From Candidatus Pantoea haifensis (lineage in GTDB: Bacteria; Pseudomonadota; Gammaproteobacteria; Enterobacterales; Enterobacteriaceae), in contig JAGTWN010000008.1 of the NCBI GenBank assembly GCA_018842655.1, positions 87,122 to 151,121 on the forward strand: a stretch of DNA of 64,000 bases. Reading direction: 5' to 3'. The notes beneath the pieces are model-generated. The model was given only the letters and a program-made list of their open reading frames with translations, did not search any database and was not told the origin of the DNA. The position numbers and the translations under genes were made by a program. Positions 10,056 through 19,137 of the stretch are shown here, piece by piece; position 1 is the first letter of the stretch, and every line of letters starts with the position of its first letter.

Positions 10056-11373
10056 ATGAACAATACCCTGCGCTCTACCCGTGTCCGCTGGTGGATTGCT
10101 GGCCTGATGTGGCTGGCGATTGCCATTAACTATATTGACAGAACGGTGCTCTCTGCGGCGGCGCCACGTTTGATCACTGAGCTGGATATTAACCCGGAAA
10201 TGATGGGTTTTATCATGGCTGCGTTTTTCTGGTCTTATGCCCTGCTGCAAATTCCGGCGGGCTGGTTTGCTGACCGGTTCGGTCAGAAAAAGGTCTCGGC
10301 ATTGCCGTCGCATGGTGGTCAATCGCGACCATGGCGATGGGTTTAGCGACTGGCTTTAAATCGCTGCTGGCACTGCGTCTGGCTCTCGGTGTCGGTGAAG
10401 CGGCGGCTTATCCCAGCAATGCCGGAATTACTGCGCGCTGGTTCCCGGATCGCGAACGCGCCACGGTTTCAGGCCTGTTTGACAGCGCCTCGAAATTTGG
10501 CGGCGCGGTGGCGATGCCGTTAATCGTCTGGATGATCGCCATGGTGGACTGGCGCATCACCTTCCTGGTGATCGGCAGCGTGGGTGTGTTCTGGGTCATC
10601 GCCTGGTATGTTATCTACGCCGAAAACCCGGAAGACCATAAAAAGATCAGCCAACACGAGCTCAGCCTGATCCGTAACGGTCAGACGCAAAAACATGGCG
10701 ATAAAAGCGTGCGCCCCATGAAGTGGTATAAATTACTGCGCTATCGCAACATCTGGGCAATGTGTATCGGCTTCTTCACCATCAATTACACCTCTTACTT
10801 TTTCATCACCTGGTTGCCCACTTATCTGGTGAAAGACAAAGGTATGGATTTCCTTAAGATGGGGATGGTGGCTGCGCTACCGCTGATTTGCGGCATGGTG
10901 ATTGAGGTGATTGCTGGTTGGGTATCGGACCGCATTGTGCACAAAAAATTCTCTCTCTGACCGCTACACGCAAGCTGTTCCTCACTATCGGTCTGATGAT
11001 GGCGCTGTGCATCGGGTTCGCCCCGTTCACTGATTCTGTCTTTATGACCGTGCTGCTGCTGTGTATCGCCAAATCGGGTACCACCGTTGCGGCATCGCAG
11101 GTCTGGGCTTTGCCAGGCGATGTGGCACCGCAGAACAGCGTATCGATTGTGGCAGGTTTGCAAAACACCGTCTCGAACATGGGCGGAGCGGTTGGCCCCA
11201 TCATCACCGGCGCGATTGTTGGCGCTACCGGCCACTTTACCTGGGCGCTGGTGTTCTCAGCGGTGCTGGTGGTAATTGGTATTCTTAACTACCTGTTCCT
11301 GATGGGTAAAGTTGAGCCTATCGTTGATGAAGAGCATGCTCATGGGCATCAGGCGGTGAGTCACAGCATCTAA
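10056..11373 (+). CDS. MFS transporter, anion:cation symporter type (acid sugar uptake)
   Basis: About 439 residues over three frames. It has ~12 predicted helices, with the family-typical N-terminus NYIDRTVLSAAAPRLITELD, then FFWSYALLQIPAGWFADRFG, GVGEAAAYPSNAG, and a loop followed by FFTINYTSYFFITWLPTYLV. It resembles hexuronate/galactonate/glucarate importers of the ACS family. Breaks in A5 (10287-10291) and A6 (10943-10948) runs are repaired by one A each. It closes the plus-strand acid-sugar transcript and is followed by the hairpin at 11391-11413, so it is the likely importer of the substrate. Confidence 0.86.
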
Positions 11374-11390
11374 TCCTCTTCCGATCTCAC

Positions 11391-11413
11391 GCCGCACGCG
11401 CCCTGCGTGCGGC
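11391..11413 (+). terminator. GC-rich hairpin after the MFS gene
   Basis: GCCGCACGC and GCGTGCGGC form a perfect 9-bp stem with a 5-base loop 18 bases after the stop. There is no T run, so it is either a weak terminator or an mRNA-stabilising stem. Confidence 0.45.
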
Positions 11414-11735
11414 ATAGTTCCAGCGGCAAACACTGAAACGCAACATTAAGTCTGTTTTGTTTACCCGTCAGAAGTGGTCGCATTGCCCCTTCTGACTGAA
11501 AGATTTAAATAAAACAGCTGACCCGCATGGCCATGCTCAGGCCCGCCACTGAATTTATCAGTTGCGTTAAATCCCGGGTTTTAACTGTATCCTGCATCGG
11601 GATAGCAAAGGTCTCTTTAAATAACAGCAAGCCCGTCATACATCAGCGTACCCGGCTTACTGCCAGAGCCATTAATGTCGGGAGAAAGTTGACATGATGT
11701 TTCTTAACGCATTTACAGGTTTTATTATGATAAGG
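11414..11735. other. intergenic stretch between convergent MFS and uxuA genes
   Basis: No gene supported over about 320 bases. It holds only the downstream regions of the two convergent transcripts. Confidence 0.5.
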
Positions 11736-11762
11736 AAAAAGAGAGCGGGAGCAGGCCCCGCT
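11736..11762 (-). terminator. Rho-independent terminator of uxuA
   Basis: On the minus strand GCGGG pairs with CCCGC across a short loop, followed by a TCTCTTTTT tail, 8 bases after the uxuA stop. Confidence 0.65.
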
Positions 11763-11770
11763 GTAAGAGG

Positions 11771-12844
11771 TTATTTTTGACTGACAGCTTCCCATAAGCC
11801 GAGAATATAAGTTACACCCAGCGCGCGATCATAAAGTCCGTAACCGGGTCTGCCTGTTTCACCCCATATAAAACGACCGTGGTCAGGTCTGATATACCCG
11901 TCAAAGCCATTGTCATGCAAAGATTTGATGACGCGCAGCATATCTAACGAACCGTATTGCGTCGGATGTGCGGACTCGTAAAAGTCCTTATCTTTTATGA
12001 GTTTGATATTTCTGACGTGCGCAAAGTGGATACGCTTGCGACGCGAGAACTCCCCAAGAATGGCATAAACATCATTTTCCGGATCTTCTGCGATTGAGCC
12101 GGTGCACAACGTGAGGCCGTTGGCTTCAGAATCCACTGCATTGCAAATCCAGTCTAAATCATCCCGGTTTTTGACCACGCGTGGCAGGCCAAAAATGGAA
12201 TAAGGCGGATCGTCTGGATGGATTGCCATTTTGATACCAACTTCTTCACAGACAGGAATGATTGCCCGCAGGAAGTAAGCCAGATTTTCCCGCAGTAGCG
12301 CATCGTCCACCGCTTTGTATTTTGCAAACAACTCCTGCACTTTTGCCAGACGTTCAGGTTCCCATCCTGGTAAGGCAAACCCGTTGGAATTTTCCAGAAC
12401 CTCTTTAACAACCTCATCCAGACTTTTATCAATACCCGCTTTTTCAAATGCCATGGTCAGCGAGCCATCAGGCAGAACATAGTTCATGTCTGTTTTCATC
12501 CAGTCAAAAACCGGCATAAAGTTATAGCAAATTACTTTTACACCATAACTGGCCAGATGACGGATAGTTTGTTTGTAGTTGGAAATGTACTGATCGCGGG
12601 AGGGTAGCCCAATCTTGATGTCATCGTGAATGTTAACACTTTCGATAACCTCCATAGTCAGGCCTGCGGCATGGGCCTGCTCAACCAGGTTTTTAATTTT
12701 TTCCTTTGGCCAGACTTCACCAACCGGTACATCATAAAGCGCGCCCACCACGCCCGACACGCCTGGCACCTGCCGTATATGTTCCAGTGGGATTTTATCT
12801 TCTTCCGCTCCAAACCAACGCATCGTCATTTGCATATGAATCAC
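11771..12844 (-). CDS. uxuA: Mannonate dehydratase
   Basis: An intact 357-residue UxuA-family enzyme that dehydrates D-mannonate to 2-keto-3-deoxygluconate in glucuronate catabolism. Seen: MTMRWFGAEEDKIPLEHIRQ, CYNFMPVFDWMKTD, MAIHPDDPPYSIFGLPR, TLCTGSIAEDP, IHFAHVRNI and YIRPDHGRFIWGE; the His/Asp/Cys-rich segments are metal-binding in the family. Length fits the shorter Bacillus-type UxuA. It stands alone here, without uxaC, uxuB or kdgK, in its own minus-strand unit facing the acid-sugar locus, so it may extend hexuronate use. Upstream there is only a weak ribosome site. Confidence 0.9.
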   Translation of the reverse strand: MIHMQMTMRWFGAEEDKIPLEHIRQVPGVSGVVGALYDVPVGEVWPKEKIKNLVEQAHAAGLTMEVIESVNIHDDIKIGLPSRDQYISNYKQTIRHLASYGVKVICYNFMPVFDWMKTDMNYVLPDGSLTMAFEKAGIDKSLDEVVKEVLENSNGFALPGWEPERLAKVQELFAKYKAVDDALLRENLAYFLRAIIPVCEEVGIKMAIHPDDPPYSIFGLPRVVKNRDDLDWICNAVDSEANGLTLCTGSIAEDPENDVYAILGEFSRRKRIHFAHVRNIKLIKDKDFYESAHPTQYGSLDMLRVIKSLHDNGFDGYIRPDHGRFIWGETGRPGYGLYDRALGVTYILGLWEAVSQK

Positions 12845-13391
12845 TCACTGTGTCTGAAAAATGAATCTAACTACCATTCTAGTATGTGTTAAAAATCTGT
12901 TTTATAAGTTGACCGCAATCACAATATGAACACGCCGGGATGCGGTTTGATATGGCTTGAAAGGCAACTGGCAGTGATAACCACGCCGCAACTTCACGGT
13001 GGAGTGCTGAAATAAGGCGGCTTATCCCGCTTTGTGCAGCAGCGGGCAATGCGTGGTTTGCTGTTGGGCTTTTTGCTGTCATAACCGGTGTGGAAAGGGA
13101 AGTACGAAGGCGGGCGAACGGCGGGTTCTCATGGATACCCTCATAAGGTTTTCTAAAAAACCTCTGTTTCTGATGGTGGTTTCAAAACGGAAGCCATGCT
13201 TTTTGCCTGCCGTGTAGTTTCCTTTTTATGTGCCATGATTAGTTAGCCAGTTAATTATGCTTAATATTTGGCTGAGCAACGCTGTTTATCTCATTTGTCT
13301 GTCAGGCGAACCGGCGAAAATTAACAATACCTGCGGAAGCCTCAGCGAAAAATGACGATGTCATACATCCAAAAACAGTAAGGAGTAATTC
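12845..13391. other. intergenic region, no gene recognised
   Basis: About 550 bases between divergent uxuA and the stress-type gene. It must contain both promoters. Short open frames at 12879-13082 and 13032-13217 show no family features. Confidence 0.5.
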
Positions 13392-13934
13392 ATGGCACAT
13401 GAAAAAATCGTAACGATGTTCAGTAATATTGCTGATGCTGAAGGTGCAAAGCGAAGCCTGCTAAAAGCCGGCTTTGATGACAGCGATATTGACATAATTT
13501 CAGGTGACAGGCTCCAGAAAGAAGGTCACGAAGCCCACCATCCTGGCCTGTGGCAGCGTTTATTTGGTGATACCCTGGATGAAGCGCAGGCGAGTGTGTA
13601 TGACGATGCGCTGAATTCCGGCGGTGTTGTGCTTACACTACGGGCTGAAGAAGAGCAACTTCCTCGGGCCTTAAGCATTATTGATATGCATGACACCGGC
13701 AAACTGTCGCAGAATGACGTTTCGGGCTTCAGAGAGAGCAACGAGGCGGTATCCTCTGCAGGACTCCCTGCCGACGAAATTTATACGGGAAAACCGCAGC
13801 TGACAAAAACCACGCCGGAGAAAACATCGCTCACGGGTGATGAAGCGAAAGATGTTGAACAGGACAAAACTCAGGCCGGTAAAGCCAGCGACGATTTAAC
13901 TATTCAAAAAAATAAGTTCGATGAGAAATTTTAA
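13392..13934 (+). CDS. Hypothetical stress-type protein (YflT/YsnF-like N-terminus)
   Basis: 180 residues with ribosome site AAGGAG 7 bases before the ATG. The N-terminal ~95 residues (KIVTMFSNIADAEGAKRSLL, then a DSDIDIISGD strand and VVLTLRAEEEQLPRAL) look like the small alpha/beta domain of general stress proteins of the YflT/YsnF type. The C-terminal half is charged and low in complexity (Lys/Glu/Asp/Thr), probably disordered. Function unknown. It is followed by the strong hairpin terminator at 14051, so it is monocistronic. Confidence 0.6.
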   Translation: MAHEKIVTMFSNIADAEGAKRSLLKAGFDDSDIDIISGDRLQKEGHEAHHPGLWQRLFGDTLDEAQASVYDDALNSGGVVLTLRAEEEQLPRALSIIDMHDTGKLSQNDVSGFRESNEAVSSAGLPADEIYTGKPQLTKTTPEKTSLTGDEAKDVEQDKTQAGKASDDLTIQKNKFDEKF

Positions 13935-14050
13935 AGCGGACGGAACCGGTAAAGCGGGGCTTGCCAACCGGACGATAATGCAGAGATGCTCTGCGACCTG
14001 GCAGTGTAGAGAAAGCGGTGCTTAACCTTGTTCAGCTCATGGTGCGAATA

Positions 14051-14083
14051 AAAAACCGTAATCCCTGGAGATTACGGTTTTTT
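14051..14083. terminator. Bidirectional rho-independent terminator
   Basis: AACCGTAATC and GATTACGGTT form a 10-bp stem with a short loop, flanked by A5 on the left and T6 on the right. It can serve both the stress-type gene (+) and the PQQ dehydrogenase (-). Confidence 0.8.
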
Positions 14084-14133
14084 GCACAACACCCGGGCAG
14101 TATAAAGGCCCGGTCTGTCCGGTTACAGGCTAA

Positions 14134-16239
14134 TCAGTTGCTGCTCTCTGGCAGAGCGTAGACAACCACCTGATCACCCACCTGATCTTTCAGGATCGTG
14201 TTACCGCCTGCGACGAAGGCCACATATTCACGCCCCTTATACTCATAAACCGACGGGTTCGCCACGGCTGGCGCTTCAACCTGGTCAGACCACAGCTCTT
14301 CACCGTTTGCCAGCGAGTAAGCACGAACTTTGGCGTCCATAGAGGCACCGATAAAAATAACGCCTCCCGCAGTGACAGCCGGACCACCAATGGTTGGTGA
14401 ACCCCAGCTTTCTGGCATAAAGAAACCGTACTGCTGAGAAGCGCCAACGGGTCGACGCCATTTCACGTCACCGGTATGCATATCAAGTGCCACCAGTTCA
14501 CCAAACGGAGGTTGCCAGCACGGCATGCCAAGCCAGTTTTGCGCAACTTTCAGACGCATACCGTAAGGTGCGCCTTCCTGGGGTGCGAATCCGCTCTCGT
14601 TGCCGGAGCCGGTATCGGCTTTTTCATAATCTTCCCGATTATAAAGCTTCACGTACTGCACAATATGCGAGGTATTAACAATCGCGGTCTGACTTTGAGG
14701 ATCGAATGCTACGCCACCCCACTGCACGCCACCGGAGCTGTCCGGGTAGGTCAGCGCACCCTCGCCTTTGGTTGTCGGTGGCGTATACATGCCGTCATAG
14801 CTCAGGTTATCCCACAGCCGTGAACACTCACCGGCACCGACAATATCAGCCAGTTTCCATATTTCCGGTTTTTTCGACTGATCGAGCAGCGGGGCCGGTT
14901 TAGTCGGGAATGGCTGGGTTGGCGAAAGTTTTTCGCCCTGCACAGAACCGTCACCCTGCGGCACCGGGCGCTCTTCTATTGGCCAGACATCCTCACCTGT
15001 CAGGCGGTTAACCACAAACAGGAACCCTTGTTTTGTCGCCTGGATCAGTGCCGGAATTTGCTTGCCGTTGACGGTAATGTCCATTAGCGTCGGTGCAGAG
15101 TTAATGTCGTAATCCCACACGTCGTGGTGAACCCACTGGCGTGACCAGACGACTTTGCCTGTATTGACGTCCAGTGCCGTAGTCGAGGTGCCGAGCGGGA
15201 TGGCATCAATACGATTGCCGCCCCAGTAGTTCGGCGAAGGTGAAGAAACCGGCAGATAGATCAAGCCATGCGCGGCATCAGCAGACATTTGTGTCCAGAC
15301 GTTAGCCGTTCCGGTACGCTGACGAATATCAGCAGGGATGGCATCAAAGGTCCATTCGCGTTTTCCCGTCTCTGCATTAATTGAGAAAACGGTTCCCGGC
15401 GGCGCCTCTGCATAGGCCCAGTCTTTACCTGCCCAGCCAAAGATCAGATGATTGCCTACCACGGTTGGGGGTTGCAGCAGCGACAGCGGGAATTTGGCGT
15501 TTATGGTGTTCCATTGATCAACGTTGAGCATGCCGTGATCGGCGAAGTTCTCACATGGCTTGCCGGAATCAGCGTCGAGTGCGTAGAGTCTGGCATTAAC
15601 TGTTCCCATATAAACAATTTTCTGGCACGCCTGTCCGGCGACAGGGTTTTTAGCCTGCCAGTAGGCAACACCACGATTTTTCAATACAGGTTGCGTCAGT
15701 GCCTCGCGCGGTGATTTGGTGTCATAACTCCACTTCTCTTTACCTGTGCCGGGATCAAGGGCAATCAGTCGGTCAAATGGCGTGCCGATGTAAATAGTAT
15801 CGTTGGCAAAGACCGGCGTGGCTGACCAGACAGTCGCAGGAATTTCGCCTTTACCATCTGCAACGTCACCGGTATGGAACTCCCATACTTTCTTCAGTTG
15901 TCCCACATTATCGGCGGTTATCTGCTTGAGTGGGCTGTACTTTTGCGCATTCAGCTGACCATGAAAACTGTCCCAGGTTGCTGTTGCGGGCACCAGGGGA
16001 GTCGTTGCGTTTGTGGCGGTATCAACCTGCTGGTCAGGTTGCTCGCCGGAAGAGGCTTCTTTGGTGGTGGTGGTGGTACCAGGGGCCTGCTGATCAGCGG
16101 CATCAATGTCGAGCTTCTCCTGCGTTCCCTGGGATGCTTCAGTCGCCTTATCCTGCGCCAGTAGCGTCATTGGAGTCATCAGCAAAGCCAGCGCAGTCAG
16201 GCTGCCTTTCATGAGTTCGATAGGTTTATTGTTATGCAA
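14134..16239 (-). CDS. PQQ-dependent dehydrogenase, catalytic subunit (glucose/quinate/shikimate type)
   Basis: 701 residues with a signal sequence (SLTALALLMTPMTLLAQ) and a low-complexity linker to ~residue 85, then an eight-bladed quinoprotein propeller: YSPLKQITADNVGQLKKVWE, ATPVFANDTIYIGTPFDRL, DYDINSAPTLMDITV, MPCWQPPFGELVALD, WGSPTIGGPAVTAGGVIFIG. It oxidises a sugar or cyclic polyol in the periplasm and passes electrons to ubiquinone. Gcd normally carries five N-terminal helices in the same chain; here the chain starts at the signal peptide and the membrane part is the separate upstream gene at 16249-16614, whose stop is 9 bases away. Substrate among glucose, quinate or shikimate is undecided. 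Confidence 0.85.
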   Translation of the reverse strand: MHNNKPIELMKGSLTALALLMTPMTLLAQDKATEASQGTQEKLDIDAADQQAPGTTTTTKEASSGEQPDQQVDTATNATTPLVPATATWDSFHGQLNAQKYSPLKQITADNVGQLKKVWEFHTGDVADGKGEIPATVWSATPVFANDTIYIGTPFDRLIALDPGTGKEKWSYDTKSPREALTQPVLKNRGVAYWQAKNPVAGQACQKIVYMGTVNARLYALDADSGKPCENFADHGMLNVDQWNTINAKFPLSLLQPPTVVGNHLIFGWAGKDWAYAEAPPGTVFSINAETGKREWTFDAIPADIRQRTGTANVWTQMSADAAHGLIYLPVSSPSPNYWGGNRIDAIPLGTSTTALDVNTGKVVWSRQWVHHDVWDYDINSAPTLMDITVNGKQIPALIQATKQGFLFVVNRLTGEDVWPIEERPVPQGDGSVQGEKLSPTQPFPTKPAPLLDQSKKPEIWKLADIVGAGECSRLWDNLSYDGMYTPPTTKGEGALTYPDSSGGVQWGGVAFDPQSQTAIVNTSHIVQYVKLYNREDYEKADTGSGNESGFAPQEGAPYGMRLKVAQNWLGMPCWQPPFGELVALDMHTGDVKWRRPVGASQQYGFFMPESWGSPTIGGPAVTAGGVIFIGASMDAKVRAYSLANGEELWSDQVEAPAVANPSVYEYKGREYVAFVAGGNTILKDQVGDQVVVYALPESSN

Positions 16240-16248
16240 GGGGGCTCC

Positions 16249-16614
16249 TCAGGCTCTGGCGAATTTTTTATGACTGACCGGGCTGTTGATCATAATAATC
16301 AGACCAACAAGACCGACCACCATGGCAGCGGTAATCACCCACTGATGAAGCAGCAGTGCGGCGAAACCAATCCCGAACAGACCCAGCAGAATGATAATGC
16401 CCCAGGAAATGCGAGAGCCGCGACCTGAACAGGCGCGAAGAATAAAGGCAAGCACAGCCAAAATGATGTTAGCTAAAGCAACCCCCAACGCGCCGATTGT
16501 GCCAGTCACGCCCGTCAGCGGTGTTAACCAGGCATAAAGCGCCAGCGCGAAGCCAACTACCGCTGCCAGAAGCAGCAATATGATGCCCCAGCGTGACATT
16601 CGAGAATCTGACAT
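16249..16614 (-). CDS. PQQ dehydrogenase membrane-anchor subunit
   Basis: 121 residues from ATG 16614, chosen because AGGGGA lies 8-13 bases upstream; the open frame extends further to 16752 without a ribosome site. Four or so helices are visible: WGIILLLLAAVVGFALALYAWL, GALGVALANIILAVLAFIL, ISWGIIILLGLFGIGFAALLL (each in part), WVITAAMVVGLVGLIIMI. Length and position correspond to the N-terminal membrane domain of Gcd, which holds the quinone site. Co-transcribed with and 9 bases before the catalytic gene. Confidence 0.75.
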   Translation of the reverse strand: MSDSRMSRWGIILLLLAAVVGFALALYAWLTPLTGVTGTIGALGVALANIILAVLAFILRACSGRGSRISWGIIILLGLFGIGFAALLLHQWVITAAMVVGLVGLIIMINSPVSHKKFARA

Positions 16615-17061
16615 AGAAACATATCCCCTGTTGAAATTGACTATTTTAAACCGGCAGAATTTGGCCGGTTTTAACTGTCGGTTGAAATCCGCGTCAAAAA
16701 TGTGACCAGGCATGAGCACAGGGACAACACAAGCGGAAGCTGAAATTTTCAACCAGGCGCGAACAAGTATAGAAGAGACATTCTGCCAGCCCGGGAAAAT
16801 TCATGATTTCTGTCGTTCCGTCATTAACAACAGAGATAGGTTGAAGGCTGGGCGTGTGGTTAACAGAACGATTTGAAATGCACAGAACGGGTGGCTATAT
16901 GAAGGCTAAAACGTAAGCCATTCTGGACCTGCTGACGTGGAGAAAGATTGATTGCAGGCGCTATAAGGAAGTTTATATCGGGATGCAATGAGGGGATTAA
17001 GCGATGCCAAAATCCTGCTGAGAGAGAATCGAGGATTCTGGCACAGAATCAGTCCAAAAAC
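16615..17061. other. intergenic region upstream of the PQQ dehydrogenase genes
   Basis: About 450 bases with no supported gene. It should contain the promoter of the minus-strand dehydrogenase unit; no operator is evident. Confidence 0.45.
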
Positions 17062-17544
17062 TCAGCCCTTGAGCATTTTCACCGTGGTATCCACGTCAAT
17101 TTCATCTTCCGAGAAGATTAAAGTTGTTCCCTGGAAGGTGGTGATCGCCAGTTTTTTCAGCGAGCGCATTTCACCGGGTTTAGCCTCTGTTTTCGGCCTG
17201 ATATTACTCATCAGTATCCCCACAGACAGCACCGCATTTTCTTTATCGATGCGGGTATCAGCAGGCACTTCTTCGCTATAAACCAGGTAAGATTTGACAG
17301 ATGTAAGCTTAAGACGCTCGCCAGCAATATAGATGTATTTACTATCCGGCACGACTTTCACAGCATAAGCTGATAACCCTTTATTATTCGTGGTCGGTTC
17401 GAAAGTCACCGACGCATTTTTCTTAATCAGCTCAGGGTTAGCGACCTTAATCACATGAAAATAACGGTTGTCACCGTTCTCATCCTTGATAAAGCCAAAA
17501 CCTTTATCCTGAAACCAGGTTGTGATCGTTCCGTTCATCGCCAT
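17062..17544 (-). CDS. Cold-shock-domain protein with C-terminal extension
   Basis: 160 residues. The N-terminal ~65 residues are a cold-shock OB fold: GTITTWFQDKGFGFIKDENG holds RNP1 (KGFGFI), and YFHV stands in place of the usual VFVH RNP2. The C-terminal ~95 residues (LKLTSVKSYLVYSEEVP, NAVLSVGILMSN, FQGTTLIFSEDEIDVD) are unrecognised. It presumably binds RNA or ssDNA through the CSD. AGGCGG lies before the start MAMNG. Monocistronic. Confidence 0.75.
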   Translation of the reverse strand: MAMNGTITTWFQDKGFGFIKDENGDNRYFHVIKVANPELIKKNASVTFEPTTNNKGLSAYAVKVVPDSKYIYIAGERLKLTSVKSYLVYSEEVPADTRIDKENAVLSVGILMSNIRPKTEAKPGEMRSLKKLAITTFQGTTLIFSEDEIDVDTTVKMLKG

Positions 17545-17731
17545 TACCGCCTACTTAATCGTTTATCTATTCAGTTTTTCAGCGCGCAGTGTAAAACACA
17601 ATGCCGTCACAGACTATGTCTTCGGTTTAACTCTTAACGATAATCTTTCGCCAGGCGAGCGGACGCCAGTTGAAGGCGTAAACACTGCGCGTGCCCGTCG
17701 CGCTAACTGAGCAGCATGGTTTCAACCGATG

Positions 17732-17976
17732 TTATTCATTACCCCATTGATTCAGAAACGTCGCTATTTCATCAATACGCAGCTCACTGATACCCGCTTC
17801 GCTGGCCATCTCTTGTTGCGCAGTTTCACTGATTTCTTCGTTGTTCATTAAGCGGGTGATTAACAGCTGGAAATAGCGCGCCAGGGGTCACGTTCTGACG
17901 CCTTCACCGGCTCGGCGGTTTCTGTCGAGTACTCATCCACGATGTCATAATATTTAAGCGGTACGTCGTTATTCAT
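17732..17976 (-). CDS. Small hypothetical protein, 81 residues
   Basis: Reading from ATG 17976 gives [20 protein letters not shown], then after one added base in the G4 run at 17884-17887 (plus strand) [38 protein letters not shown] and a stop at 17732. The uncorrected frame stops after 38 codons. Predicted mostly helical and acidic. Not recognised. It sits just upstream of the cold-shock-domain gene on the same strand. Confidence 0.5.
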
Positions 17977-18271
17977 AATTTGCCTCAAAGATTAATGTCG
18001 GTGTACGTTGTTTTTCATTGTCTGCTCTGGAAAGCGGAGAATGTCCTTTATTAAGCGCAGCTCAGGTAAAGAGCCGCCCTGCTCTCCGGGCGTGTACTAT
18101 AAAGGGATGAAACACAGTACACCAGAGTATAAAAACAGGGGTCCACTACGACCAGTAACAAGGACTAACGCAAGACAGATAAGAAAGGGCCATAACGAAA
18201 AAGCGGTAACAGGAACTCCGTAACGCTTAACTCTTTCCTCTTGTCCCCTGAATGCAGACTGATGAAGTTTT

Positions 18272-18787
18272 TTATCTGAAGCTCCACTGCACACTGATAA
18301 CAAACACAGCGGGAAATATAATCCCGCTCTCAATGCCGAAGTAATCTGTCACGTTATACTGTGCCGCATGGTAGATGTAGGGAGCGAATCCTACACCGAC
18401 CGCGTTTTTGAAGGAGCGATAAATGCCTTCATCACCGCAGTGGCTGAAGGCATCCACAAAGAACTCGCCTGTGTAACCGTACACACCTTTAAATGTCCAT
18501 TCCGATCGGGTTATCCAGTCTCTGCGCAGGCCCAGGGCTATGCAGCGATCCCCGTAGCTGTTTTTCATCGTTCCGGCCAGGATGCTGTACGGCGAATCCG
18601 CAGAAAAGCGTCTTTCGGCGGAAAAATAATCATTCTCAAACTTTTCGGTATACAGTCCGTGATTGCCGATGAGGTGATAAACGAAGGAGCCAGTATTGAC
18701 GGAGTACAGGTTGATCTCGCTGGCTCTCAGCGGAGCCACCGTGGCTGCAATAAGACACCATAACAAAAAAACAAACCGGACAGGCAT
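18272..18787 (-). CDS. Hypothetical exported protein, possibly outer-membrane barrel
   Basis: 171 residues with a clear signal peptide (FVFLLWCLIAATVAPLRA, then SEINLYS) and ribosome site GAGGTGAA. The mature part is rich in aromatic residues with alternating strands (YHLIGNHGLYTEKFENDYF, WTFKGVYGYTGEFFVDAF, SVQWSFR at the C-terminus), which fits a small beta-barrel. CIALGLRRDW and HCGDEGIY contain two Cys that could form a disulfide. Family not recognised; a lipid A-modifying barrel is only a guess. Confidence 0.55.
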   Translation of the reverse strand: MPVRFVFLLWCLIAATVAPLRASEINLYSVNTGSFVYHLIGNHGLYTEKFENDYFSAERRFSADSPYSILAGTMKNSYGDRCIALGLRRDWITRSEWTFKGVYGYTGEFFVDAFSHCGDEGIYRSFKNAVGVGFAPYIYHAAQYNVTDYFGIESGIIFPAVFVISVQWSFR

Positions 18788-19137
18788 ACCCGTTCACCTC
18801 GCAGACAGTGAAAAAAGCATGTAAAAAAACGGTAGCACAGAATACTTGCAGCGTGTCCGGATAATGCCGCGAAGCGTCACAAGCTTGCATATTGCACAGA
18901 TGACCCGGGACGCGGCAGCCTGGTAAACCCCCGTTATTTTCTTGTAACTAACATTACGTGGTGCTTAGCTACCACCACATGAAGCAGGGTGAACAAGTGC
19001 ATTACCTGAGCCAGTCTGGCAGCTTATGGCCCTCCGCTTCACCTTTCACGTCATCACATTTTGTTGAACGGTTACCGGGAGCACGACTCCATATGTACAA
19101 GGCGAACAGGCGTGACGGTTAATGTGAGAGGAGATAT
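18788..19137. other. intergenic region before the IS110 remnant
   Basis: About 350 bases with no gene. The promoter of the exported-protein gene should lie near 18790-18880. The left boundary of the IS110 remnant cannot be placed, as no terminal signature is visible. Confidence 0.4.

Noticed and set aside
16615-16752. Extension of the PQQ membrane subunit to an upstream start at 16752
   Set aside because: The extra 46 residues are not hydrophobic, lack a ribosome site and read through the likely promoter; the internal ATG at 16614 has AGGGGA.
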